Shown: positions 51,675-62,837 of the stretch, one piece after another
Numbering within the stretch: the stretch's first letter is position 1
Layout of the letters: the number at the start of each line of letters is the position of its first letter
Assembly (NCBI RefSeq): GCF_041260155.1
Contig: NC_091936.1
Span: 44,490,930-44,554,929 of the forward strand
DNA: 64,000 nt
Origin: Ptychodera flava
Taxonomy: Eukaryota > Hemichordata > Enteropneusta > Ptychoderidae
Direction: 5' to 3'
Program-made: the position numbers and the translations under genes
Notes under the pieces: generated by a model
Database searches by the model: none
What the model was told of the DNA's origin: nothing
Seen by the model: only the letters and a program-made list of their open reading frames with translations

Positions 51675-53305
51675 GTCGTCGTCGTAATCATCATCATCAT
51701 CATCATTATCGTCATCGTCGTTGTCATCATAAAAAATATCAAAGGATCAGTAGCTATAACATTTGTTGATTGATTTTTTTTCACTAGTTTTGTTTTCAAT
51801 TTCAACTACAGTATCTTGTTCTACTCCCCAAAGCATGTTGGTATACGTATACACAGTGTTCAATTTGTCATCTCAGTCTGCACCGGAACAGAATTCTTAT
51901 GTAATATGACATTAAACTGGCCCAATAATCATTTTCATTCAAGGTAGTACGTTACCAGGTCCATGGGGCGTTTGTGATTTACAAAGTCAAGTAAAACCAT
52001 CCTGAATAAACAATAACAGCGCATTGCCACGTTCTACGTTGACAAGATTTATAGTTGATATTTCAACATGATTTGGGGAGTAGAGCAAGAACTTGCAATT
52101 TACAATAAAAAGGTCATTAAATATTACACCTGCTGGCCCTTCGATCACATTGTCGACATATTCCAACTGTTCTCAACTATTTCACGCCAACGTTTGCTTT
52201 CATCTCAGGGAGAACAGACTCTGCTGCACGTCGCATCGCAAAACAACCGGCTAGAAATTGTCAAATATCTCTTGTCAGTAGGATTTGCCGCCAATACGCC
52301 AGATGCGGTAGGTCTTCTTAACAGTCTCTTTCAGCTGACACGCTCAATACCAGAGATCGAACGTGGCATTGGACAAATTTTCCATAACTAGCAATAATCG
52401 ACTCAGCGACAATAATGCCCTACTGTTTATTTTTGCTTTATGTGAATAATTTATTATACGATGGCCAACTTTGAACTGATCAAACGCAGAAATTCCTAAT
52501 TTCTAAAACTAAAAGCAAATTATGACCATAAAATTATTGAGGTTATCCCTGAGAAGTTACGTATTAACTTTCAAAGATGCAAGACCAATGGTATTAGAGG
52601 AAACAACGTTTTAACCACAAATAGGAAAATTGGTCCTAAAAATATGCTCATACAAATTCAATCATCATTTGAATAATACTGAATGAGGTTTTCACTTTTA
52701 GCTTAGAGTCAAATTTGATGACTATGTAAAGAGAAAAAAGCCTTGAAGAAAATTGAACAAAAATAAGGGGGAAATGCTAATTGTATGCTAATTTTAATAT
52801 AACCTGACAAGGGAATACCTTAGAAACTACACATTGAATTCCAAAGCTTAAAGGACAGTGGTGTGAAAAAAACAATATTTTGATCGAAAATGAGACGCTC
52901 AGTTCCAAACATTTGGATATGGAAATTTATCACAATTGACATTGACTGAAGTTATCTTCTAGAATTTATAAACCAAATTTGAATGCTAATGGACGTCGAG
53001 TTGAAAAAGAAAAAACATCTAAAACTACTCCTGCAAATTTATACTAATTAATAGTACTTACTAAGGATACCCCTGAAAAGAAACATATAGAATATGAACT
53101 CTATCAGACAAGTGGTATTAGGAAAAAAAAGTTTTTGACCATAAATGAGAAAATTAGCACCATAAAATTGCATATTCAAATTTCATCATCCTTTGAACAA
53201 AACTGAATGAGGTCATTCCTTGGAACTTATATACCAAATGTAATTTATATTGGATCGAGAATAAGATTTTAGAAGAAAAAATTAGCAATATATTTATATA
53301 TTACG

Positions 53306-53352
<47 letters not shown>

Positions 53353-53364
53353 AATATATATATA

Positions 53365-53411
<47 letters not shown>

Positions 53412-56400
53412 CACATCCAAAAGAAGTTTCAAGTCAAATTTGAAAGCTTTACAGTGGTATAAGAGGAGAAAGCTGCGTGACTAAAAATATGAAAATCTGC
53501 CAAAAGTAATTCCACATGTAACTTTCGATAATCTGAGTGACTTTGAGATTAAAACTGAAAGATTTCTTAGCAGCAGTGTCAGAGGAGTGCGAAGTTGACA
53601 GGAGACGACATGTACCTGACGAAAGACAACGACCGACAATCAACCTATCTGTATAAATTCTCGTCGCTATCAGCAGAGCTAAAAAGTTCAAATAGACATA
53701 CTTTGTGTTTCTTTCTCAAGAACTCAGCTAACCTCAGCTTACTGTATTAATTATACAAGAAAGTTGTTAATGCCAGTAAGCTTACTGTTATAGTGTAATC
53801 ACGGTGCCTCCATGCTGTAATGCATGTGTTGTCCCCTTGATGGTCCCATAATGCCATCTGTTATGACAAATACTATGGATACATATGTGTTCTGGTAATA
53901 GTCACCGGTCAACTTTCAGAGCAGGCAGAAAATACTTAAGATACTAACATGTTGGACAACGATTTTTTTTTTAATGTTTTGTTGTCAGATTGAACAAACA
54001 CCGTTGCATTTAGCGGCCGCGAAGAACAATCTGTCGGTTGCAAGAGAGCTAATCAGCAGTGGGGCCAATCAACATGTCGAGGATAAGGTATATGTCTCCA
54101 CCAAAACTCTATTATAGTAACTTCATTTTGGTGCATTCCAGTGGTTTTGTTGTGTGGTTGTTGTTGTTGCTGTTGTTGTCGTTGTTGCTGTTTGTTTATT
54201 TGATTTTATGAACGTCGAAATGCCTGGTGTTCAGCACGGCACGTATTACGTGATGATGTCAAGTATCCTTGTTGACAGGTGAATTTATCCCGGATTACAA
54301 TTGATTTCATAACAAAAATATTGCATTTTAAACAATGTGTTGTGTGGGCACACCTAGTACCTAGTGGTTTGCATTTTATGGCACTTACGGAGAAGAATAA
54401 GAAATTAAAAATATTCTTTTACGCCGTGCATTTTTCTATCGTATGGCATCGTGATGTGTTTTTCAAGAGATCATAATTATTCAAATTACTTTTGCATTTG
54501 GAATAACAATTTTGTTACTTTCTCTATTTAAGGTAGTACGCATCTCGAAAGTGAAAAATTAAACTCTTGCTCAAACTTTCCTCAATGAAACTTCCAACCA
54601 TGCATTCTCTTACTATATCATGAATAAAAATCAGGAGTTACCATGCAAAGTTTGGTATTAGAGAGTTGCAAATTACCTAAATTTATTGATTTTTGAGATT
54701 CAAAATGGCTGCCATCCCTGTGTTAATAATGGGAAAAACTAAATTTTCGAAAAACTGAGACAGTAAAAAGGTTTCTTCTTCCAGGAGCTTTAAAATGAGC
54801 CCCAAGAAGTGATGTATGAGAAAAGAATTGTACAAATTTGAAATCCGAATATCTGCCTCCGAGGTGCATTCTACCTCAACAAACAAACAAACAAACAAAC
54901 AAACAAACAAACAAACAAACAAACAAACAAACAAACAAACAAACAAACAAACAAACAAACAAACAAACATGCAATGGTCTGTTCCTTACAGTTTGGCAGA
55001 ACACCATTCAACGTTGCATTCAATATGAACAGTACTGAAGTCCTGAAACTTTTAGTTGGCGATGAGACAGATATTGAAACCAAAGTTCATGATGAGGTGA
55101 GAAAATTGTACCAGTAAAGGCAAAATTTCATTTTACAACTTGTTTACGTTGGACTAAAAAAAATGCGAATTATCAAAAATGAATCTGATAATTAGATATA
55201 GAGCACGACGTTTACAACCCTGCTTAAATTGTTCTTTGCTGTTTTCATTATCAATATGTATGTCATAGATTATGTCAAGATCTCGTATTCACTAGATTGC
55301 ATAAAAAATTCTCTTTTATGCCTTGTGAAAGAGAAACGTATGTTTTTTGCTTGGTTTTAATTTCGACAAGTGTTTGTAGTTGTCTGGGGGTTTGCGTGTT
55401 TGCGTTCGTGTGTGCATCACTGATAATCATTGTCATCAGTCAATGTTTGTTTTACTCGTTACATAACGAATCCCTTGATCTTTACAGACAGACGGAGCTG
55501 CTGATTTTAACATCTCGTCAGAAGAAAATTTGATATTACTACTAAAAGATTGCGTAAAGCTTGGCGGAAACATAAACGCTCCATACTCGGTACAGTAGAA
55601 CTCATTGAAATAAGACACATGAAAATTTATATGTTTGTGATACCGAATAGAAAAGCAAAATTACCGTGTGCAATTTGTATAATATGGTAGTTTGCCACGG
55701 TGTCCCGTGTTCCAAATACATTTCGTACTTTTTTTTATCATTCCTGCAAATGTTCCCTTCCATTACAATATCCCATCCGATGTTATCTATTTGTATTCTT
55801 TATCGTGCAAAAAAGTTAACTTGAAACACTCATCGCTCTTGATAAGGGAACTATCGTTCATGTAGTCTCCCACTGTTGCACCATGTTATGTAGGTTCAAC
55901 AAGCGAATAATTTGATGATGTAAGGTTTAATGTTACGTACACTTATAAAATCAGGATTATAAAGTGCGCTGAGTGATGAATAATTCAGGATTAAAAGTGA
56001 TCTGAATAATCAACAATATATAAAAAAAGTACAAAAGGTTGGCCAAATAATTGCACGCACCTCTATGCCACCATGGCCAAATGTTGTCGCTCTGTATTTA
56101 TAAATGATATAACGATACGTGCATGATTTAAATAGTCGTTGATTCTGAGACTCGGAAACACTGTGAATGTCTTTGTCCATCTTTAGGATGGAAATTCTCC
56201 TCTTCATCTGGCTACCAAGAAGAACTGGGCGTCAGCTGTGTCTTTTTTGCTCAAACACGGAGCTAACGTCAAGCTTTCCAACAAGGTAATCAATTCCGTA
56301 TGCACATGTTGAGAGCAAATCTAGCACACCATATACGTAATGTACACTGCTCTAAGACGTCCATGACGTAGACGTGAGGTTTCAATCTTGACATTTCAGT

Positions 56401-57205
56401 AAATTTCATGAATTGTGAACATGCAGATGACAAAAAATTTGTCTAACGAGAAGAAGGGCGAAATTTTATCCTCCATGTAGATACACGTGCCAATGAAAGA
56501 CCATTTCCCCAACCAAAATATGAGCGATATGTTTGTCTTGTAGGCTGATGAATATTCATACAAATCTCTTTACCTTCATACTTTCGCTAGAATGGAAAAA
56601 CACCTCTACAAATTGCTGTTGATGCAGGGAATTCAGAAATAGCAGATCTGCTTACGGACCATGGTGCGGGAGATGAAACAGCCTTCGCCGACAAAGTAAG
56701 GACAGAAACTTGCTGGAGTCAGGGCAGTCTCTCTCTGTTACAGGCTTAGAAGCTGGAACTTTTGATGATTCATTCCACTATTTTGCTCTGTATGTCAATT
56801 TCAAGTTCTTGTTCTACCCCTAAATCATGCTGAAACACGTCTATTATTTAGCTTGTCAACACAGCGTTTATACACGAAAATGCACTAAAAAGGCACTGTT
56901 ATTATTTACATTTGCATTCTAGTCCTGACCAGAATTCAGTTGTCAACAATAACAGGCTGAGTTGACAAGCTGAATAATGTGGCTGTCAACATGCTGTCGA
57001 GAGTAAAACTGTATTTTACATTTTACATTTTATTTATTGGTGACAAAGTTAAAAATCTTGCATTTGATATCGTAGACTGACCGATTTTTCCGACAATCTC
57101 AAAAACTGATTCAAACAGTCTGTTGTCTTGTTTCGAAAATACTACAAGTAACGCGTTATTTGTAGACTATATTGTACCTGTTTCTATTTGCAGGAGGCAA
57201 TATGA
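46283..57205 (+). CDS. GT-B glycosyltransferase-like domain fused to ankyrin repeats
   Basis: A 13-exon model: 46283-46304, 47822-49087, 49762-49919, 50244-50330 (doubtful), 50854-50946, then ankyrin exons 51325-51417, 52209-52307, 53989-54087, 54992-55096, 55488-55589, 56187-56285, 56591-56695 and a stop exon 57194-57205. Phases match throughout; the lengths sum to 2340 nt (779 aa). The N-terminal about 430 residues resemble a two-lobed GT-B glycosyltransferase of the GT4 kind: a first Rossmann strand V-L-I-V-G-T-E-W-W, an I-L-G-H-D loop near residue 103 and a C-terminal lobe with F-G-V-P-T-L-V-D-G-N near 325. The two glutamates of the family's E-x7-E motif appear replaced by His and Leu, so it is probably not an active enzyme. 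The C-terminal ankyrin repeats would bind a protein partner. No signal peptide: cytosolic. From memory, similar GT-like domains occur in multidomain proteins of cnidarians and invertebrate deuterostomes; not checked. Confidence 0.75.
46900..47083 (+). repeat. (TA)n, (TATG)n and (TG)n microsatellites
   Basis: (TA)n 46900-46955, (TATG)n 46977-47048 and (TG)n 47058-47082, in intron 1 of the GT-like/ankyrin gene. Confidence 0.9.
47518..47750 (+). repeat. 47-bp tandem repeat, about 5 units
   Basis: Units aligned on GGCA(T/C)...GTATTACTAAA...TATAT..GTCAGCCAA...AAAT recur every 47 bp. It ends about 70 bp before the GT-like domain exon. Confidence 0.65.
47822..49087 (+). CDS. GT-B-like domain exon
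   Basis: 1266 nt, phase 1 in, phase 1 out, the longest host exon in the window. Encodes both lobes: the Rossmann strand V-L-I-V-G-T-E-W-W, helix R-D-C-A-C-L-L-L, I-L-G-H-D-Y-N-G-G-T, the D-L-V-L-S-I-G-P-K strand, and in the second lobe G-E-D-D-H-T-F followed by F-L-A-C-V-F-G-V-P-T-L-V. Donor gtaaaa at 49088; if not spliced the frame runs on through an (ATAC)n array encoding H-T-Y-I repeats. Confidence 0.82.
49155..49218 (+). repeat. (ATAC)n microsatellite
   Basis: About 16 ATAC units just after the donor of the GT-like exon, in frame if the intron is retained. Confidence 0.9.
49762..49919 (+). CDS. GT-like/ankyrin gene, linker exon
   Basis: 158 nt, phase 1 in, phase 0 out. The joined codon gives glycine, followed by Q-K-S-I-F-T-A-H-L and an acidic, Glu/Asp/Lys-rich disordered stretch. 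Acceptor aacag, donor gtttgc. Confidence 0.6.
50244..50330 (+). CDS. Possible linker exon (87 nt)
   Basis: 87 nt bounded by a tttag acceptor and a strong gtatgagt donor, phase 0 both ends. The phase-0 translation includes G-S-A-L-R-H-H-F-I-A-S-Q. Another frame is also open and looks protein-like (S-S-L-S-S-E-L-E-T-C), but it does not fit the preceding exon's phase. Skipping this exon also keeps the frame, so its use is unsure. Confidence 0.35.
50854..50946 (+). CDS. GT-like/ankyrin gene, exon before first ankyrin repeat
   Basis: Reads up to D-E-N-F-T-D-P with an excellent gtgagt donor in phase 0. The 5' border is uncertain: an acceptor at 50853/50854 keeps phase 0 (93 nt, the size of the ankyrin exons), while one at 50830/50831 would need a phase-1 partner. 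Confidence 0.5.
51067..51720 (+). repeat. (CT)n and (ATC)n microsatellites around ankyrin repeat exon 1
   Basis: (TC)n at 51067-51115 in the intron before the exon and (ATC)n/(GTC)n at 51628-51720 in the intron after it. Confidence 0.85.
51325..51417 (+). CDS. Ankyrin repeat exon 1
   Basis: 31 codons, phase 0, acceptor gttacag, donor gtaaaa. Degenerate ankyrin unit: F-G-P-I-G-T-A-V-A-A-D-D then A-L-K-L-F-V-E-L-G-A-N-L. The family's TPLH is reduced to a G-T-A-V form. Confidence 0.75.
52209..52307 (+). CDS. Ankyrin repeat exon 2
   Basis: 33 codons, phase 0, acceptor tctcag, donor gtaggt. Clear ankyrin unit: G-E-Q-T-L-L-H-V-A-S-Q-N-N-R-L-E-I-V-K-Y-L-L. Confidence 0.85.
52480..53270 (-). repeat. 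Diverged tandem units in ankyrin-gene intron
   Basis: Recurring blocks (AAAACTGAATGAGGT, CCTTAGAAACT or similar, ATGAGAAAATTAGCAC-like) at roughly 150-190 bp spacing. They resemble the reverse complement of the pearl-like core units, but the match is weak. Confidence 0.35.
53306..53408. repeat. (TA)n array
   Basis: Two TA runs separated by a short ACATAAATA interruption, in the intron before ankyrin repeat exon 3. Confidence 0.9.
53989..54087 (+). CDS. Ankyrin repeat exon 3
   Basis: 33 codons, phase 0, acceptor tgtcag, donor gtatat. Near-consensus ankyrin unit: Q-T-P-L-H-L-A-A-A-K-N-N then A-R-E-L-I-S-S-G-A-N. Confidence 0.88.
54530..54877 (+). mobile_element. MITE family A, copy 3
   Basis: 348 bp from AAGGTAGTACGCATCTCG to GAGGTGCATTCTACCTC, with the same interior blocks as the other copies. 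Directly followed by a (CAAA)n microsatellite that runs to ankyrin repeat exon 4. Confidence 0.72.
54877..54969 (+). repeat. (CAAA)n microsatellite
   Basis: About 23 CAAA units joined to the right end of MITE family A copy 3. Confidence 0.9.
54992..55096 (+). CDS. Ankyrin repeat exon 4
   Basis: 35 codons, phase 0, acceptor ttacag, donor gtgaga. F-G-R-T-P-F-N-V-A-F then V-L-K-L-L-V-G-D; the usual final G-A loop is altered. It begins just after a (CAAA)n array. Confidence 0.78.
55488..55589 (+). CDS. Ankyrin repeat exon 5, degenerate
   Basis: 34 codons, phase 0, acceptor ttacag, donor gtacag. T-D-G-A-A-D-F-N-I-S-S-E-E-N-L-I-L-L-L-K then L-G-G-N-I-N-A-P. The TPLH motif is lost but the C-terminal half and exon size keep the ankyrin pattern. 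Confidence 0.68.
56187..56285 (+). CDS. Ankyrin repeat exon 6
   Basis: 33 codons, phase 0, acceptor tttag, donor gtaatc. Consensus unit: D-G-N-S-P-L-H-L-A-T-K-K-N-W then V-S-F-L-L-K-H-G-A-N-V. Confidence 0.88.
56591..56695 (+). CDS. Ankyrin repeat exon 7
   Basis: 35 codons, phase 0, acceptor gctag, donor gtaagg. N-G-K-T-P-L-Q-I-A-V-D-A-G-N-S-E-I-A-D-L-L then D-H-G-A-G. Confidence 0.87.
57194..57205 (+). CDS. Possible stop exon of the ankyrin gene
   Basis: A tgcag acceptor after a fair pyrimidine tract is followed by E-A-I and TGA in phase 0. It ends the frame neatly, but so short an exon cannot be proved by eye. The nearest AATAAA on the plus strand is at 57884-57889. Confidence 0.45.
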   Translation, partial: EAI

Positions 57206-58754
57206 GAATATGGATCCTGGATCCCGTATTGCCCTGGTTGCAGTGTCAGTTACCATCCTAGACATGAAATCATCACACATTTAAGTGCAGTGTATGTCTA
57301 AAGACTTGACATGACGTAGACTACGAATGCGGGGTCAGACTTAATTGAGGGACACTGAATTGAAGGACTCTGAGAACAGAAATGATGAGAGTTAGTTTGT
57401 AGTGAAAATACTGTCCTTTATCTGACAGTATTCGCACTGCAAATTAGAGAGAATGACAATGTTACCAGAGCAGAATATGGTGAAGGACATCATTTTCACC
57501 ATAAAGTGAAGGACAGAGATTTCTGTGCAAAATAGAGCGAAGGACAATGCTATTATGGTGATAATACTGCCCTGTATCTTATCCTCCGCTGAAAATGTTG
57601 TCCTTCGCCTAATTACGTACATAAAATACTGTTTCTCCACTTACTTTGGTTTTAAAATTTGTGTTCTTCCTTTACTATCCTTCGCTGTCTCCGCCCCTCC
57701 TAAGTTTACGCTCATTGTGTAACTTACGAAGCAGGCAGGGAGGGGCTCGTGATGCGCCGTTTGCCCGATGCTGTATACGTATAACAAACCCTGCGGTATA
57801 TCAAGCTAACGAAGGACCACCAAAATACACCCATCCAAATTTTCAACCACCCGTTTCTGAGATGGATTACACTCAAATCATACAATAAACCAATTCTTCT
57901 GTTTGTTGTTCGTTCGCATGTTTGCACTCTATATCTTAAAGTGTGATAGATGTAATTTTTATACACTAACGATAAACTTAACATTTTGAGTACCGTTGAA
58001 ATACTCTCACACAGCACGCAAGACAAATCTTCCTACAGTATTTAGTTCAACACTCGACACAACATTTCTTACAATGCATACTCCCATTTTAGTTTAAAGT
58101 TTCGACAAGACGAGTGTCATCCAGTCTTATTCATTATTTCCTTATTTCCTTAATTTGCGTTTGGATCGCTTTCTGTCACCCAAGGATTGTCATGTGCGAC
58201 ACCTAGGCTCTGTGTTACGAATACTTAGGTGTAAATGCTGTCACAAGGCCGCAATAAGTTATCAGTGATTGAGGTTTTTTTGAAGAAGATAAATCTACAT
58301 AACTGTGAATGTGTCGAAAGAAAAAAAGAAAAGTGCCACGCAGCTAGTCTGAAATAATTTGACAACCAGAAAAAGAGACAGAAACATATCAAAATCGTAT
58401 CATATCGTTCAAGACGCATCCTTCTGCTTCAAGTCTTACAAGGCTTGAGAACGTCGGGATAAAATCATCGGCTTTGTTCATCTTCTGATACGTGAAATTT
58501 GTATTCATCCATGAAAACAGGGATCATTTGAGTTGTATAACATAGGATTGGAGGCAACTTTAACCCAAACCAGAGCAGCTGAATTTCTTATATTCCATAC
58601 TGTGTATTTTACAAAGGAAGTGATACAGTTTGTAATGTCTGATCTTGCATTGTTATCATTTTCAATTCCCGCAATTGCTATAATCTTTCGATATTGGTAT
58701 CCTTATCAATATTATGTTTTCTGACAAAGAAAGAAATGCATTTCTGCTAGATTT

Positions 58755-59312
58755 CTTATACCTTACACGCAAATAAAATGTGTTGCAGGGCTTCTTTTCG
58801 GCCAAAAATGTGGCATGTGCCATCAATTGAATTAAAGTTTGGCCATGCTTCCTGTAATAAGCCTCTGTGGAATATCTTCAATTTTAATCAGTCACTGAAC
58901 TGCTAACAATTCTTGTTGAATTAAAACGACGGAATAAAGTAATTTTATCTTTGTCGGTGATAGTAAGTTTCTAGCCCAATTTTGACCATTTTGACCTTTG
59001 ATTTCATGCCATTTCCTATTTACTAATTTGCAATAAAGTGACTTGGTTTTGAAATCACTCTGTGTCAGACCATGGTTCTCTAAGTCTAGAATATCAAAGC
59101 TTTTACTTTTTGCAATTATTTCCCATTGTTCAAGCCAGTAGCTTGTTATCATCCAAGATATCTTATAGCATTAAGATCATACTCTTTGGCCATTTTTCAT
59201 GGAAGAGGACACTTATTTCATTCTTTATGTTATCATTGTACCAAAGAACTTCATTAAGAAGGTTGTGTTTTGATGTTCGTGAATTAACTCTAGTAAGTCT
59301 TAGCGAAGAGCA
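58755..59312 (-). mobile_element. LINE fragment, RT C-terminal region
   Basis: The minus-strand frames read L-W-Y-N-D-N-I, then Y-D-I-L-D-D-N-K-L-L-A, matching the P-L-W-x-N-x-N-I ... D-L-L-D-E-N-G motif found C-terminal to many L1/Tx1-like reverse transcriptases, and later a zinc-knuckle-like T-C-H-I-F ... L-Q-H-I-L-F-A-C. Frame changes and stops show a dead fragment. No catalytic RT region is seen on the 5' side. Confidence 0.55.
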
Positions 59313-59399
59313 GTAAAAATTACAGGCTACCTTAACTGCAGAAAGTAGAAATTGATACAATAAAATACTAACCAACAAACGGCAGATAAAAACACCTGT

Positions 59400-59520
59400 T
59401 GAAAGTAGAGGACAAAAAACCGGACGTTTCGAGTTCAACCCTTCGTCAGTACTAAAACATGTTTGAGTAACGTGGAAATACAAGTCTGAAGAACAACCAA
59501 TCATGTAACAGAAAGATAAA
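59400..59520 (-). mobile_element. Penelope-like element terminus
   Basis: The minus strand carries an ACTGACGAAGGGTTGA...CGAAACGTCCGG block. This 'TGAAGAAGG ... CGAAACGT' pattern is characteristic of the terminal part of Penelope-like retroelements. Only a short broken piece is present. Confidence 0.4.
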
Positions 59521-59529
59521 ACGCATTGA

Positions 59530-61319
59530 ATTGAGCATTCATTCCAGCTGGTGTTAGAGTGCCTAACTTAAAAAAATGTGGCCTGTGGAACGAAAGCATT
59601 GCATTTCATTTTACAGCTCCGTGAAATTAACTTTTGACGTATTTTTAGTAAATTTGCTCGGTTTGTGAATTCAGTTTCTTATTCTTCTCTCAAAATAATG
59701 TCGAAATGTGTAGCGTTCAACTTATCAGCACAGAAGCTGCATATATGTAATTTTCCTTGCTATTGACAGATTAAGACGACGAAGAAAACAGATAAGTTCT
59801 ATGACAACAAAATAACAATGGAAATATTAAACAGTTAACACCTTTTACAAAAAAATTGCACACTAATTCCTATCACCTGAAATGTGACGCTAAGTTTGAC
59901 AGTGCAGGTATCAGACATCAACTGTCACAATTATTGTCACTTTGAAATCATTTAAATCACCCAGTCACAGACATATCCAAGTTTGGTGCAAAAGAGGCTT
60001 TAATAACTATCTACTACTACTAAACTAACAATCTACTGCCCTCCGTTAAAAGCAATACAGGAATAGCAGGTAAAGGCAGTGAACAAGTACGTCATTGTTA
60101 CAGAGGGTATGTGGGAGGGTGAAAAACACCAGCAGCCTCAGCTATGACAGAACGGTGTGAAAAAAGGCGGTAAGTCATGAGGTCGTGTTGAGAACAAAAC
60201 TGATTGGTTGCAAGTGGTCATGTGACCATCTTAGAGAGCGCGAGTTGAACACCGCTCAAAGGGACATTATTTGAAAGAAGGTCAACAGGTAAGCCCAATT
60301 CTGCGTGATAACTTTGTCAGCGGCGGGATTTGTGTAGACAAGTGCTATCAATGGGTCACCGAAATTGTGTGAATGTTATTCTGATGTACTCTTTTGGTCA
60401 TACTTTAGTTGAGTATCGCCACTCCACATTACCCGATTTTAACATTATTTTGTGTATTACTTTAACAAATTACATTAAAGGATTCTCTGACATAAGTATA
60501 ATCCTGTAGAAAGCTGAACAAAAGCATGAGTGTATGATTTCTTTACGTCATGCCATGTACGGCATGACGCAGCTCAACTATGGTCAGATAAGACACCAGA
60601 GAGACATAAGTATTTATATTAAGTATATTATAAGGCTAAAGTAATGAAAACCTTACGCCTAACGTACGACTTCATAATACCAAAGCCCAATACACAATAA
60701 GTTTTCACATATTTTCCAGTATTTTTTGTGTTTGTGAAGTACGCTTTCTTTCCATTCTTCCATAATCATGTTGACATGCCTGTGCTCAACTTGTCAAGAC
60801 AGCTTTTATGAGTGTAATGTGTGTTACCTTCTATGTTGATATTGGTGAAGACAGAATTTAAAGGCATGGTTCAAGCGTCAGATTGTCTTGCTAGGAAATT
60901 TACTTATTAGATTACAATTTCAATGGAAAACAAAAGGCTATGACACCTTCATAATCCTCTTACGGACTAGAACAAACTCGATCCGTGGGATCGATTCCCC
61001 TACCTTTAAGTGCGGACGGGAGTTCGCTCGTCAAAAATAACGTTGTACACCGTACACGATCGATTAACTTGGCTAATAAATTGTTTGCAACGACACATAC
61101 TTTAGGTAGCCAATGTGTTTTCAAGAACAAAAATGATGAAATTATCATCAAATTTGCAGCAGTTGTCACACAGACAAATAATGGCTACAAGCTGTCAACA
61201 GACACAATGGAAATCTGATGACAAGGTTTGAATGAAAGTTGACGGCGAAATAGGAAAAAAAATCAATATATTTTAACAATAACCAACGATATTACTATTG
61301 CATTTTGAAAAATAGTGTC
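59530..61319. other. Intergenic, nothing recognised
   Basis: AT-rich unique-looking sequence. The only structure noted is a perfect small hairpin (CGTCATGCC / GGCATGACG) at about 60546-60570. Confidence 0.45.
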
Positions 61320-62032
61320 AATGACACTGTCCTCCCATTTTACAGAGATTCTAAGTACTAGTACACACATTACATTGCATTCTTATAGGTTGACATTGCA
61401 AGTCCAAATTAATCTTACAACCCAGCAATATGAAATGCTCCATCTCATAATGACTTTTACACATCTGACAGAAAACAACCCTAGGATCAAGACTATCATG
61501 TTTTACAGCAATCCAACAAATATTTTGGGAGAAAATGATTTTTGACAACAAATGGAAAATTGCCCACAAAATACAAATATGAAAATTTAACCACAATTTT
61601 GAACAAATCTGACGAAGGCCAACCCTAGGATCATACATACAACTTTTCAAGGCAAGAGGATGAGCGCTTTAAGAAAAGAAGATTTTTTGACCCCCAAAAA
61701 ATCGGAAAATCGCCTAAAAATACAACTTTCAAAATTTTAAGTCACTATAAAGAGCCTGCATACCAAGTTTCAACCAAATCTGGCCAGTGGTTACAGAGTT
61801 TTAGCAATTTGTAGGAGTTTTCCTTCATTTGTATATTTTTGACTTTAACATGTTTATTTCAACAAATTCACATCTCCACCCCTGGGTGCACCTGTCCACC
61901 AAATACTAAGATGGTAGGTGCTGTGATTTATGAGTTTTTAATGTGGACGGACATACATCCGCACATACGAACATACATACATACAGACGGACAGACAGAC
62001 CGACAGATAGACATGCATACATGCATACATTT
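61320..62032 (-). mobile_element. Second copy of the pearl-like element, opposite strand
   Basis: 61735-61945 is the diverged reverse complement of 42160-42375, and the same (CATA)n/(CAGA)n microsatellite lies beyond it (61948-62032). The left part holds diverged core units (AAAATTGCCCACAAAAT, CCTAGGATCA). The hairpin end is not seen here. Confidence 0.55.
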
Positions 62033-62837
62033 ATTTTTACAGCTTTTAACCTCCAACAGCCGACCAACTTGTCAATATCAGCTTGTTCAACTTGATACTA
62101 CTGCTTATAATAATATAAATGAGAGTTTATTTCATTCTAATTAAAGTAAACAAGACTTGCTTATTAAGAGTTACGTCATAAAAAAACAGCATATCTGTCA
62201 GGTTATAAAGAATCTTCAGCTAGTTATCTTTATCAGTATTTTCATCCTATTAACCAAGCACATTTTAACTTTCAAATCAACCCTTTTCCTGCCAAGTCCA
62301 TATTTCACTATCAGGTCAAAATGGTTAAAATTAATGAAACACAACATATTCCATCTGGTGTATTTTAACATAAAACTATACATTTGAAGGCTGTTGCAAA
62401 CATAAATACTGTAAACTTGATTTTTTTGGACTGAAGATGCTATAACATACCAAGCCAAGCGTGTGAAAATACGTCATGTTTTGGCTCAATACCGCTTTTT
62501 ACTGACTTGGCCGATGGGGAAGTAATAGTCTTAATACTGTCTGGCAGAGAAAGGGTTAACATTGCAAGTAAGTTCTGTAGAATAAGTTGAGACTGTACGT
62601 ACTCAGAGAAAGCACACAGAAGAGACAAATGTTTGCAACTTGAGAAGTCCGAGGTTATCAAAAGCATTATAAGGAATCATGTAACACTTTCATTTCACTG
62701 TTTACACAGATTGCATAATTGCTATAAATAGCACATGAGAAATCTTACAGCCCAGCTTTACCATAAAAACCCTATCACTTTGACCACTCTTTTAATTTAC
62801 CACTCTATTTTTTTCCTCAAAAAGTAATTTTATTTTA

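Noticed and set aside
51522-51805. I-rich and M-rich frames near 51.6 kb
   Set aside because: They translate the (ATC)n microsatellite.
60940-61218. tRNA-like T-arm (GGATCGATTCCCC) and a 77-codon frame
   Set aside because: No matching A-box or acceptor stem can be drawn, and the frame has no supporting feature.
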